43,068 nucleotides of DNA from contig JACPTX010000020.1 in NCBI GenBank assembly GCA_016192545.1, positions 1-43,068 of the forward strand, in the 5' to 3' direction. Shown in pieces: positions 25,134-31,593 of the stretch (positions are counted from its first letter, which is position 1; the number at the start of each line of letters is the position of its first letter). The notes under the pieces are model-generated. The model was not told the DNA's origin. It worked only from the letters and a program-made list of their open reading frames with translations, and ran no database searches. Position numbers and translations under genes: made by a program. Source of the DNA: Candidatus Omnitrophota bacterium. Its GTDB lineage: Bacteria > Omnitrophota > Gorgyraeia > Aquiviventales > Aquiviventaceae.

Positions 25134-25672
25134 GCCTCGCCAACAAGATTTCGGTGTTCCGGATCTTGTTGGCGCCGTGCCTCGTCGCCTCCATCCTGTA
25201 TTATCACCCGACCCGCGACTGGCTGCGGTATGTCAGCCTGGCGCTGTTCCTGATCGGGATGCTCTCCGACGCCGCGGACGGCTTCATCGCGCGCTCCAAA
25301 CGCCAGCAGTCCCAGCTGGGCGCGATCCTGGATCCCGTCGCGGACAAGGTCCTCATCCTCAGCGCGCTCATCAGCCTCTCGCTCATCCACGGGCTGCCGG
25401 ACTGGATGCGCATCCCCGCGTGGTTCAACCTCATCGTGATCAGCCGGGATGCCATCCTGATCACCGGGACCCTCCTCCTGTTCGTCCTGACCGGCAAGCT
25501 CGTCGTCAAGCCCAGCTGGCTGGGGAAGGGCGCGATCGCCGCGCAGATGCTGGTCGTGCCCGTGGTGCTCCTGCAGGTGCCGGGGAAAATGGCCTGGCTG
25601 GCCGCGGCGACGGCGCTGACGGTGCTCTCAGGGATGGCGTATCTGCGGACCGGCGTGCGGCTCCTCAGCTAG
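25130..25672 (+). CDS. pgsA: CDP-diacylglycerol-glycerol-3-phosphate 3-phosphatidyltransferase-like protein
   Basis: Inner-membrane CDP-alcohol phosphatidyltransferase that makes phosphatidylglycerophosphate or a related head group. The 180-residue protein starts MSLANKISVFRILLAP, the family N terminus. It has the catalytic signature D-x2-DG-x2-AR-x8-G-x3-D-x3-D, read as DAADGFIARSKRQQSQLG then ILDPVADK near residues 48-73, and several hydrophobic segments. The ATG is supplied by repeat copy 3 and no Shine-Dalgarno is visible. It precedes plsY, forming a short phospholipid pair. Confidence 0.92.
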   Translation: MSLANKISVFRILLAPCLVASILYYHPTRDWLRYVSLALFLIGMLSDAADGFIARSKRQQSQLGAILDPVADKVLILSALISLSLIHGLPDWMRIPAWFNLIVISRDAILITGTLLLFVLTGKLVVKPSWLGKGAIAAQMLVVPVVLLQVPGKMAWLAAATALTVLSGMAYLRTGVRLLS

Positions 25673-25676
25673 CCTG

Positions 25677-26279
25677 ATGGAAGGCCTCGGACTCCTCGCC
25701 TGTTATCTCCTCGGCTCCATCCCGAGCGCCTACTGGCTGGTCAAGTGGGTGAAGCGCATCGACATCCGCACCGTCGGCAGCGGCAACGTCGGCGCGACGA
25801 ACGCCCTGCGCGCGGCCGGTCCCTGGGCCGGGACGACCGTCCTGGTCGTGGATGTCGCCAAAGGTCTCCTCGCCACGGCCCTGCTGCCGCGCTGGTTCCT
25901 CGCGCAGCCAACCCCAGCCTGGGTCCTGGCGTACGGCGTCGCGGCGGTCATCGGACACGTCTTTCCGTGTTTCCTGAGCTTCCGGGGAGGGAAGGGCGTG
26001 GCCACCACGCTGGGCGCGTTGGCGGGCAGCCTGCCGCTGCTGGCAAGCCTCGTCCTCGGCGTGTGGCTGATCGTGTTCACGGCCTGCCGGTACGTGTCCG
26101 TCGCTTCGATGGCGTCCGCGGCCGCGATTCCGCTGGCCCAGGCCGCGCTGCATCGGTCATCCGCTGAAGTCCTCCTGGGGGCGTCGCTGGCCCTGCTGAT
26201 TGTCGCCCGCCATCGAACGAATCTCCAGCGGCTGGTGCGCGGCGCCGAGCCCCGCGCCTGGATGGGAAAACAGGATTGA
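25677..26279 (+). CDS. plsY: Acyl-phosphate glycerol-3-phosphate acyltransferase
   Basis: Makes lysophosphatidate from acyl-phosphate and glycerol-3-phosphate at the inner membrane. The 200-residue multi-pass protein has the three conserved cytoplasmic motifs GSIPSAYWLVKW, GSGNVGATNALRAAG and FRGGKGVATTLGAL. It ends with RHRTNLQRLVRGAE. The TGA stop lies inside the -35 element of the next gene's promoter. Confidence 0.95.
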   Translation: MEGLGLLACYLLGSIPSAYWLVKWVKRIDIRTVGSGNVGATNALRAAGPWAGTTVLVVDVAKGLLATALLPRWFLAQPTPAWVLAYGVAAVIGHVFPCFLSFRGGKGVATTLGALAGSLPLLASLVLGVWLIVFTACRYVSVASMASAAAIPLAQAALHRSSAEVLLGASLALLIVARHRTNLQRLVRGAEPRAWMGKQD

Positions 26280-26304
26280 CCTCGTCGCTGAATCTGCGTA
26301 CAAT
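26276..26304 (+). promoter_or_regulatory. Strong candidate promoter for the SPOR gene
   Basis: TTGACC (26276-26281), a 17-nt spacer, and TACAAT (26299-26304). The ATG is 12 nt beyond the -10 element, so the leader would be about 5-6 nt or absent. Confidence 0.75.
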
Positions 26305-26316
26305 ACAAGGGTTTTG

Positions 26317-26928
26317 ATGGACGAGCGTGACCGACAGCTGGAATTGTTCGACGTGGCGGTCCAGCCCAGCCGCAGGCGGGGCGCCGCGCCGCCGTTCGCC
26401 AACTTCACGCTGCACGCCGACCATCTGGTCCTCCTGGTCATCGTCGGGCTGATTGGGACCTCCGTGGTCTTCGCCCTGGGTGTGGAGCGCGGCAAGCATC
26501 TGGCGCTCGGCGATACGTCGTCATCCGACTTCCGGACGACCGCCGCGGGAAGCCCGGCGTCCCGGCAGCCGCTCGAGGGCAAGACCAAGGCCACGCTGCT
26601 GTCACCGCCGGCCACGACGGTCCCGTCACGGACCGCGCCGAGTCCCACGAAGACGCCGGCGCCGAAGAAGACGCTGAAGACGCCGGTGAGGGTCGCCTCG
26701 GATCCGCCGGCCTCCGCCTTCGCGATCCAAGTCGTGAGCTACCGGAATCCGGCGCTCGCGCAGCAGGAACTGCAGCGGCTGCGCCGGCAGGGGGAGCAGG
26801 CGTTCCTGGTGCAGAAGACCGGCCGCCTGCTGCTGTGCGTCGGGCCGTTTCCGAGCAAAGCCCGCGCCAGCGACAAGCTGACGTCGCTCAAGCCGCGCTA
26901 CGGGGATTGTTTCGTCAGAAGTCTCTAA
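26317..26928 (+). CDS. Membrane-anchored SPOR-domain protein
   Basis: Probable cell-envelope protein that binds denuded peptidoglycan glycans through its SPOR domain. The 203-residue product has a cytoplasmic N terminus with Arg-rich stretch PSRRRGAAPP and one transmembrane helix (HLVLLVIVGLIGTSVVFALGV, about residues 34-54). A Pro/Thr/Lys-rich linker precedes a C-terminal SPOR fold (AFAIQVVSYRNPALAQQEL, QAFLVQK, LLCVGPFPSKARASDKL). ATG 26317 is preferred because the promoter overlaps any earlier start. No division gene is adjacent. Confidence 0.85.
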   Translation: MDERDRQLELFDVAVQPSRRRGAAPPFANFTLHADHLVLLVIVGLIGTSVVFALGVERGKHLALGDTSSSDFRTTAAGSPASRQPLEGKTKATLLSPPATTVPSRTAPSPTKTPAPKKTLKTPVRVASDPPASAFAIQVVSYRNPALAQQELQRLRRQGEQAFLVQKTGRLLLCVGPFPSKARASDKLTSLKPRYGDCFVRSL

Positions 26929-26938
26929 CGGGGATCCG

Positions 26939-27190
26939 ATGTCCATTCATTCTTCACTCAGAAAGTCCGGAGGCAAGACCGGCAGCACCCGCAATGTGCT
27001 GAAGCGGCACGAGCGGCTGCGCCATCTCATGACCCGCGGACTGTGGACCGAAGGCCGGTCAGCGTTCGGGCTGCCCAAGATCAAGCAGGAACGGATCAAG
27101 GCTAAGAAGGCGGCGCCGAAGGAAGCGCCGGCCGAAGGCGCCGCTCCTGAGGCCGAGACCGCCCCGAAAGCGCCTCCCGCCGCCGCGTGA
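26939..27190 (+). CDS. Small basic protein of the Chlamydiae/Verrucomicrobia type, with AKPE-rich tail
   Basis: The 83-residue, very basic protein starts MSIHSSLRKSGGKTGSTRN and continues VLKRHERLRHLMTRGLWTEG and FGLPKIKQ. This matches what I recall of the PVC-specific small basic protein family (TIGR04137-like), whose function is unsettled. Residues about 48-83 are an Ala/Lys/Pro/Glu low-complexity tail resembling histone-H1-type tails and not part of the family core. It is the best taxonomic marker here. The stop overlaps a GTG that could start the next frame, but that start is not favoured. Confidence 0.75.
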   Translation: MSIHSSLRKSGGKTGSTRNVLKRHERLRHLMTRGLWTEGRSAFGLPKIKQERIKAKKAAPKEAPAEGAAPEAETAPKAPPAAA

Positions 27191-27252
27191 TCCGTGCCCC
27201 GTGGAGCCCACCTGACCACGGCGGGATGACACCTGATACACGCATAGGGCGA

Positions 27253-27290
27253 CATCCTGAGCGAGGGCCGGAAGCCCGAGCCGAAGGACC
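27253..27290 (+). repeat. Dispersed-repeat-like sequence upstream of nnrE
   Basis: CATCCTGAGCGAGGGCCGG followed by AAGCCCGAGCCGAAGGACC resembles the CTGAGCG...GTCGAAGG class of bacterial intergenic repeats. The 122-nt stretch 27191-27312 looks noncoding: it also has CCGTGG/CCACGG inverted hexamers and CACGGCGGGAT. Confidence 0.5.
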
Positions 27291-27312
27291 GGTTCCGCCG
27301 AAGGGACGTGCG

Positions 27313-27969
27313 GTGTCCGTCGCCCAGATGCAACGCCTCGATGAGACGGCCATTCACGCCATCGGGATTCCGCGCCTGCTCCTCATGCATCAGGCGGGCC
27401 TCGCCGTCGCCCATACCGCCCAACGATTTCTCGAACCCGCCGCCCCGCTCCTCGTCTGCTGCGGGACCGGCTACAACGGCGGCGACGGCCTGTGCGCCGC
27501 CTGGCAGCTGGCGCGATGGGGCTACCGGCCGCGGGTCCTCCTGCTCGGCACGGCCAGCCGACTGAAAGACGAGCCGGCCGTCTATGCCCGTCTCGTGCGC
27601 GCGTGTGACGTGCCCCTGCATGAATGCACCGCCCCGGAGCACCTGCGTGACGCCGACCGCTGGATGAGGGAGAGCCGCGCCATCATCGATGCGCTCCTGG
27701 GGATCGGCGTGGCGGGGCCGGTGCGGCCGCTCTACGCCGAGCTGATCCGGCGCATCAACACCTCCGGCACACCGGTCGTGTCGGCCGACATCCCCTCCGG
27801 GCTGGACGGCGATACCGGGCATCCGCATGGCACGGCGGTCACCGCCACGGTCACGGTCACCTTCGGATGGCCCAAGCACGGGTTGTTCCTCGCAGAAGGA
27901 CCGGCGCATGCCGGGGAAGTCCTCACCGATGATCTGGGCATGCCCCCGAATCTCTTGAACGCCCCATGA
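27313..27969 (+). CDS. nnrE: NAD(P)H-hydrate epimerase (YjeF N-terminal domain)
   Basis: Repairs the R epimer of damaged, hydrated NAD(P)H. The 218-residue stand-alone YjeF_N protein has SVAQMQRLDETAI, CGTGYNGGDGLCAAWQLARWG (glycine loop near residue 50), AIIDALLGIGVAGPVR with the catalytic Asp, and SADIPSGLDGDTG. The dehydratase domain (NnrD) is not fused and is not nearby. GTG 27313 gives the family start; an earlier GTG at 27187 would translate the repeat-like leader and is rejected. It overlaps aroB as ATGA. Confidence 0.9.
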   Translation: MSVAQMQRLDETAIHAIGIPRLLLMHQAGLAVAHTAQRFLEPAAPLLVCCGTGYNGGDGLCAAWQLARWGYRPRVLLLGTASRLKDEPAVYARLVRACDVPLHECTAPEHLRDADRWMRESRAIIDALLGIGVAGPVRPLYAELIRRINTSGTPVVSADIPSGLDGDTGHPHGTAVTATVTVTFGWPKHGLFLAEGPAHAGEVLTDDLGMPPNLLNAP

Positions 27970-29051
27970 ACGCCGTGACCGTCCGGTTGGGCCCACGGTC
28001 CTACGCCATCCGCCTCACCAGCTCCTACCGGCAGCTGCCGGCGTGGCTGGAGGCCCTGCGCCTTGAGCCGTGGGGCTGCATCGTCTCACACCCGAGCCTG
28101 CTGCGGCGGTTCGGCCGCGAGCTCATCCCGCCGTTGCGCCGGGCAGGCTGGCATCTCCGGACGATCGCGGTGCCGGAATCCGAGCGCAGCAAATCCTCCG
28201 CCATGGCGGAGCGGGTCATCCGCCGGCTGGCCCGGCAGTCCGCGATGCGCGTGCCGGTGCTCTTCGCCTTCGGCGGGGGAGTCATCGGGGACCTGGCCGG
28301 GTTTGTCGCCGCGGTGTTCCGGCGCGGGGTGCCCTACGTCCAGCTGCCGACGACGCTGCTGGCCCAGGTCGACTCCGGCATCGGCGGCAAGGTGGGCGTG
28401 GATCTGCCGACGGCCAAGAACGCGGTGGGGGCGTTCTACCAGCCCCGGCTCGTCGTCAATCACCTGGGGCTCTTGACGCACCTGCCGCCCCGCCAGCGGC
28501 GCTCAGGCGTGTCCGAAATCATCAAGTACGCGGCGATCGGGGACCCGGCGCTGTTCCGCTACCTGGAAGACCACCTCACCGCCTGCCTGCGCGGCGAGCT
28601 GCGGGCGGACCGCGTGATGGTCGAGCGGTGTGTGCGCATCAAAGCGCGGGTCGTCTCGCAGGATGAGCAGGAAACCAGCGGACGGCGCACCATCCTCAAC
28701 TTCGGGCATACGCTGGGACACGCCTTGGAAGCCGCGACCGCCTATCGGCGGTTCACGCACGGGGAAGCGATCGCCGTGGGGATGGCCTGCGCCTCGGCGC
28801 TCGGCGTGGCCATGGGCGTGACGCCGCGCGCGGACCATGCGCGGCTCAGCAGGCTCTTGAAGGCCGCAGGGCTGCCGACGCGCGCCTCGGGGGTCCCGCT
28901 GGCTGCCGTGCGCCGGGCGCTGGTCCACGACAAAAAGTTCCTTCGGGGGACCATGCGGTGGGTGCTGATGACCCGGGTCGGCCGGGTCCTCGTCAGCGAG
29001 TCGGTGTCACCGTCCGTCATGTGGCCGGTGATCCGCCACCACGTCACGTGA
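27966..29051 (+). CDS. aroB: 3-dehydroquinate synthase
   Basis: Second step of the shikimate pathway, making 3-dehydroquinate from DAHP with NAD+ and zinc. The 361-residue protein has the NAD-binding GGGVIGDLAGFVAAVFRRG, LPTTLLAQVDSGIGGKVGVD, the metal site Glu in SGVSEIIKYAAIGD and the His residues in NFGHTLGHALE and THGEAIAVGMA. The motif set and length are standard. It supplies chorismate for the trp genes of the window but is not in their cluster. Confidence 0.97.
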   Translation: MNAVTVRLGPRSYAIRLTSSYRQLPAWLEALRLEPWGCIVSHPSLLRRFGRELIPPLRRAGWHLRTIAVPESERSKSSAMAERVIRRLARQSAMRVPVLFAFGGGVIGDLAGFVAAVFRRGVPYVQLPTTLLAQVDSGIGGKVGVDLPTAKNAVGAFYQPRLVVNHLGLLTHLPPRQRRSGVSEIIKYAAIGDPALFRYLEDHLTACLRGELRADRVMVERCVRIKARVVSQDEQETSGRRTILNFGHTLGHALEAATAYRRFTHGEAIAVGMACASALGVAMGVTPRADHARLSRLLKAAGLPTRASGVPLAAVRRALVHDKKFLRGTMRWVLMTRVGRVLVSESVSPSVMWPVIRHHVT

Positions 29052-29076
29052 GGCGGATCGAGACAGGGAGGACCAG

Positions 29077-29340
29077 ATGCCTGAGCCGAAGATGGAGGAG
29101 ATTGGACGGATCGAGCAGTTCTTCGCCCACCCCTCAGCGGCCATCATCGCGTTGAAGGCGCCGCTGCGGGTCGGGGAGCGGATTTACGTGAAGGGGCACA
29201 CGACGGACTTCCAGCAGGCCATCGAGTCGATGCAGGTTGACCGGCAGGCGATTCAGGAGGCCCAGGCGGGCCAATCCGTCGGCGTGCAAATGGCCCAGCG
29301 TTGCCGGCGGCACGACGTGGTCTACAAACTGGTCGGCTGA
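29077..29340 (+). CDS. Elongation-factor-like (EF-Tu domain 2-like) small protein
   Basis: The 87-residue protein reads IGRIEQFFAHPSAAIIALKAP, LRVGERIYVKGHTTDFQQAI, ESMQVDRQAIQEAQAGQSVG and HDVVYKLVG. This is a translation-factor beta-barrel (EF-Tu domain 2-like) without a GTPase domain, often annotated only as translation elongation factor-like protein. Its role is unknown; related domains occur at the C terminus of U32 peptidases. A GGGAGG Shine-Dalgarno lies 7 nt before the ATG. It ends base to base with the convergent minus-strand gene at 29341. Confidence 0.75.
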   Translation: MPEPKMEEIGRIEQFFAHPSAAIIALKAPLRVGERIYVKGHTTDFQQAIESMQVDRQAIQEAQAGQSVGVQMAQRCRRHDVVYKLVG

Positions 29341-29862
29341 TTACGGGCTGGTCGTGAGAACCAGCTCCTCGTTCCCCCGGCGCAGCCGCGCGCTGTTGGA
29401 TCCCACCTCAAGCAGCACCGCGCCGGCCACGGCGTCCCCCACCTTCACGATCTGCCCGTTAATGATGGCCAGCGGCTCTCCGGGTCCTCCGACCACCCCG
29501 GTGAGCTGAAACGGCGGCTGTTTCCGGAAGACCGGACGCGGCGCGGCAACTGGAGCCGCAGACGTGGGGGCTGGGGCGCGCGGGGAAGACCGAGTCCCCA
29601 ACCAGAACCATGCCAGCACGCCAATCACCAGCAGCCCGGCGCCTGCGGCCAGCCCCGGCTGGAGTCCCGCTGTGGCCGGGGCCGGCTGTGCGGATGGGGC
29701 GTGCGCAACAGGCCGCACCCGCGGGAGGGGAACGGCTCGGGGAGGCGGGTCCTCCACCGCCACCGAAGACGCCTGCCCCGCCACTCCATGGAGTGGCGGG
29801 GCCGACCGCCCGCTCGGCCGCTCGAGCTGCGCTTTTCTGAGGGCTTCCTCGATGAGGCTCAT
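29341..29862 (-). CDS. GspB/ExeB-like type II secretion accessory protein
   Basis: Likely partner of the ExeA-like ATPase. The 173-residue product starts MSLIEEALRKAQLERPS, the signature cytoplasmic start of GspB-type proteins. A Pro-rich segment, one transmembrane helix (LAAGAGLLVIGVLAWFWLG, about residues 79-97) and a periplasmic C-terminal fold (FQLTGVVGGPGEPLAIINGQ, then VKVGDAVAGAVLLEVG) follow. In known systems GspA/GspB insert the secretin into the peptidoglycan layer. ATG 29862 overlaps the exeA stop (ATGA). A perfect 28-bp palindrome lies in the coding sequence before the membrane helix. There is no gap to the convergent upstream gene. Confidence 0.75.
   Translation of the reverse strand: MSLIEEALRKAQLERPSGRSAPPLHGVAGQASSVAVEDPPPRAVPLPRVRPVAHAPSAQPAPATAGLQPGLAAGAGLLVIGVLAWFWLGTRSSPRAPAPTSAAPVAAPRPVFRKQPPFQLTGVVGGPGEPLAIINGQIVKVGDAVAGAVLLEVGSNSARLRRGNEELVLTTSP
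29775..29802. repeat. Perfect 28-bp palindrome inside the gspB-like gene
   Basis: GCCCCGCCACTCCA is followed directly by its exact reverse complement TGGAGTGGCGGGGC. It encodes an APPLHGVAG-like stretch of the linker. A loopless palindrome of this length is very unlikely by chance. Confidence 0.85.
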
Positions 29863-30626
29863 GTCGGGCTGGCGGCTCCGTCGTCGGCCGTCACCGCCAC
29901 CTCCCCCATCAACTCTTGATAGCTGCGCCGCACGATTTCCTGGTCGGAACACTGAAAGACCTCCTCCAGCGCCTCATCCGCCCACACGAGGCTCCCGTCC
30001 GAGCCGGCGACCTGCATCCGGTGCTCGATATAGGTGCGGACCTCGTCGAGATCCAGCGGCTGGATGTGATAGCGCACGGCGATGCGCTGTTGGATCTGCC
30101 GGAGGGAGGGCAGGCTCAGCTTCTCGCGCAGCTGCGGCTGCCCGACGAGGATGATCTGAATGAGCTTTTCCTTGTCGGTCTCGAGGTTGGAGAGCATGCG
30201 GATCTGCTCGAGCACGCGCGGGCTGAGGTGCTGGGCTTCATCGATGATGAGGACGACGTTGTGGCCGCGCGTGGCTTCCTCGATCAGGAAGCCGTTGAGC
30301 TGATTGAAGAGGTTGACGCGGTTGCTGCGCATCGGGTTGAGGCCGAAGTCCTGCACGACGGCCTGCAGCAGCTGCAGCTCCGACAGCCCGGAATGCAGGA
30401 TGAGCGCGGTCTTCGTCGTCTCGTCCAGCTGGCGCAGGAGCGCCTTGCACAGCGTGGTCTTGCCGGTGCCGATCTCACCGGTGATTTCCACGAACCCCTT
30501 GCGCTCGCGGATCCCGTAGCTCATGTGGGAGAGCGCTTCGCGGTGGCGGCGGGACAGATACAGAAAGGCGGGGTCCGACGTGACGGAAAACGGTTTCTCG
30601 CGCAGGCCCAGGAAGTCGAGATACAT
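29859..30626 (-). CDS. ExeA/GspA-like AAA ATPase
   Basis: AAA ATPase that in characterised systems works with GspB to assemble the type II secretion secretin. The 255-residue protein starts MYLDFLGLREKPFSVTSDP, the standard start of the family. It has Walker A TGEIGTGKTTLCKAL near residue 48, Walker B NVVLIIDEAQHLS, and the sensor region QIILVGQPQLREKL. The periplasmic peptidoglycan-binding part of full-length GspA is absent, so it is the short form. ATG 30626 is preferred, since an ATG at 30638 overlaps the -10 element. No other secretion genes are in the window. Confidence 0.85.
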   Translation of the reverse strand: MYLDFLGLREKPFSVTSDPAFLYLSRRHREALSHMSYGIRERKGFVEITGEIGTGKTTLCKALLRQLDETTKTALILHSGLSELQLLQAVVQDFGLNPMRSNRVNLFNQLNGFLIEEATRGHNVVLIIDEAQHLSPRVLEQIRMLSNLETDKEKLIQIILVGQPQLREKLSLPSLRQIQQRIAVRYHIQPLDLDEVRTYIEHRMQVAGSDGSLVWADEALEEVFQCSDQEIVRRSYQELMGEVAVTADDGAASPT

Positions 30627-30636
30627 CCTCCCGTTC

Positions 30637-30665
30637 ATTGTAGGGTGAAACCGTCTCCGACGCAA
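30637..30665 (-). promoter_or_regulatory. Candidate promoter for the exeA-gspB pair
   Basis: On the minus strand: TTGCGT (30665-30660), a 17-nt spacer, and TACAAT (30642-30637). Ten nt separate the -10 element from ATG 30626. GGGAGG directly abuts the ATG, too close for a normal Shine-Dalgarno, so a leaderless start is plausible. Confidence 0.7.
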
Positions 30666-30677
30666 GACGCAAAGAAA

Positions 30678-30731
30678 AGGGGTCAGACCCCTCAAGAACG
30701 ACGGCCTCAACTGACGGGGTCTGACCCCTCT
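30678..30731 (-). repeat. GGGGTCAGACCCC double-hairpin repeat, copy E
   Basis: A 54-bp copy in reverse orientation (centre GAGGCCGTCGTT). It lies exactly between the divergent exeA and pilZ promoters, 12 nt from one -35 element and 6 nt from the other. Confidence 0.9.
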
Positions 30732-30737
30732 CTGATC

Positions 30738-30766
30738 TTGACACCCGGTTCAAGGCGTGCTACGTT
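30738..30766 (+). promoter_or_regulatory. Candidate promoter for the first PilZ gene
   Basis: TTGACA (30738-30743), a 17-nt spacer, and TACGTT (30761-30766). ATG 30780 is 13 nt downstream; ATG 30795 is 28 nt downstream and has a GGCGAGG sequence before it. Confidence 0.65.
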
Positions 30767-30779
30767 GGGCGGTGTCAGC

Positions 30780-31151
30780 ATGGGGGGCGAGGTGATGGGC
30801 GAGGAGCGCCGGCAATCTCCGCGGGTCCAGTCGTATCTGCCGATTCATTTGGTGGTGCTCGGGGAGCAGCGCATTATCCAAACGCTCACCAAGGATCTCG
30901 GCGCCGGGGGGGCGCGGTGCCTCAGCCCGGTGTTTCGGCCCGCCTCGTGCCCGGTATCGGTGGAGTTGTGCCTGGAAGCCGGGGAGCACCCCCTTAATCT
31001 CAAAGCCAAGATTGTCTGGGTCAAGGAGGTTCCCCAGAGCGACCAATACCATCTCGGCCTGATGTTCGAGGATCTCTCTGAAGAAAATACCAAACGCTTG
31101 TCTAGCTATCTCCAGAAAATCTCCTCTGCTCTCGCTCCTGCCGGCCTCTAA
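30780..31151 (+). CDS. PilZ-domain protein 1
   Basis: Probable cyclic-di-GMP-binding or PilZ-like protein. The 123-residue product has ERRQSPRVQSYLPIHLVV, with the RxxxR-type N-terminal motif (RRQSPR), and TLTKDLGAGGARCLSP, matching the second motif D/N-x-S-x-x-G with Ala in the Ser position. A beta-barrel end follows (AKIVWVKEVPQSDQYHLGLMF). Start ATG 30780 or 30795 (118 residues) is open. It is transcribed divergently from exeA-gspB, hinting at control of an envelope or pilus process (inference). Confidence 0.8.
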   Translation: MGGEVMGEERRQSPRVQSYLPIHLVVLGEQRIIQTLTKDLGAGGARCLSPVFRPASCPVSVELCLEAGEHPLNLKAKIVWVKEVPQSDQYHLGLMFEDLSEENTKRLSSYLQKISSALAPAGL

Positions 31152-31197
31152 TCCTCATCTATAACCTATTTAAAATAAACAAGTTAACTCATAAGAC

Positions 31198-31226
31198 TTG
31201 CTACTTGCCTTCCGATATGGTATAGT
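31198..31226 (+). promoter_or_regulatory. Promoter of the 47-residue membrane-protein gene
   Basis: TTGCTA (31198-31203), a 17-nt spacer, and TATAGT (31221-31226), within the most A+T-rich stretch of the window (31151-31230). Predicted start of transcription is about 31233. Confidence 0.75.
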
Positions 31227-31242
31227 TGCAGGTGGAGCACGG

Positions 31243-31275
31243 TAGACAGGAGTCTAGAAAATAGACAAATGTCTA
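31243..31275 (+). promoter_or_regulatory. Tandem TAGAC/GTCTA dyads in the leader
   Basis: Two 14-bp dyads, TAGACAGGAGTCTA (31243-31256) and TAGACAAATGTCTA (31262-31275), start 19 bp apart just after the predicted transcription start. They could be two hairpins in the mRNA leader or two operator sites for a dimeric regulator. Confidence 0.65.
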
Positions 31276-31297
31276 CGGAGGAGGTGAGTTGGAGGAG

Positions 31298-31441
31298 ATG
31301 AAGCTGTCAGAGCGCGGGATGGACGTGTTTGTCGGCGCCATCCTGGGTATCACGATCGGACTGCACTATCCACTCGACTCGTATAAGCTGTTGTTCGTCC
31401 TGTTGAGTGTGATAGGCGTCCTGAAGCTGGCGGTCAAGTAA
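31298..31441 (+). CDS. 47-residue predicted membrane protein, family unknown
   Basis: Not recognised. The product MKLSERGMDVFVGAILGITI and onward has two hydrophobic stretches (about residues 9-27 and 30-45) split by HYPLDSYK, so it may be a small helical hairpin, with charged ends (KLSER, K-x-A-V-K). A near-perfect Shine-Dalgarno (GGAGGTGA at 31280-31287) lies upstream, and an in-frame TTG at 31289 is an alternative start. It has its own promoter, a tandem-dyad leader and an intrinsic terminator 25 nt after the stop, so it is a complete single-gene transcription unit. These signals, more than its length, argue that it is real. Confidence 0.7.
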   Translation: MKLSERGMDVFVGAILGITIGLHYPLDSYKLLFVLLSVIGVLKLAVK

Positions 31442-31466
31442 CCCGCACCCAGGACGGCGAAGACTG

Positions 31467-31506
31467 AGACTGCTCCGCCTTCGACGCGGAGCAGTCTCTT
31501 TTTTTT
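31467..31506 (+). terminator. Strong intrinsic terminator
   Basis: A perfect 12-bp stem AGACTGCTCCGC/GCGGAGCAGTCT with loop CTTCGAC is followed by CTTTTTTTT. It is the only textbook rho-independent terminator seen in the window. Confidence 0.95.
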
Positions 31507-31521
31507 CCGTCGAGATTCCGC

Positions 31522-31551
31522 TTGACCAGCGTCGAGCATCCGACGTACAAT
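31522..31551 (+). promoter_or_regulatory. Promoter of the 35-residue membrane-peptide gene
   Basis: TTGACC (31522-31527), an 18-nt spacer, and TACAAT (31546-31551), starting 16 nt after the terminator T-run. The predicted leader is about 36 nt. Confidence 0.75.
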
Positions 31552-31593
31552 AGCTCCCTTGTCGCTGTAGGGTGTCCTGTTGTGGGGGGAGTC

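Noticed and set aside
29916-30779. Extended plus-strand frame running into the PilZ 1 gene
   Set aside because: It is antisense to exeA and crosses the repeat and promoter; the PilZ homology begins only after ATG 30780.
31243-31275. CRISPR-like direct repeats
   Set aside because: Only two 14-bp units 19 bp apart, each a dyad, with no spacers or cas genes; better read as an operator or leader hairpins.
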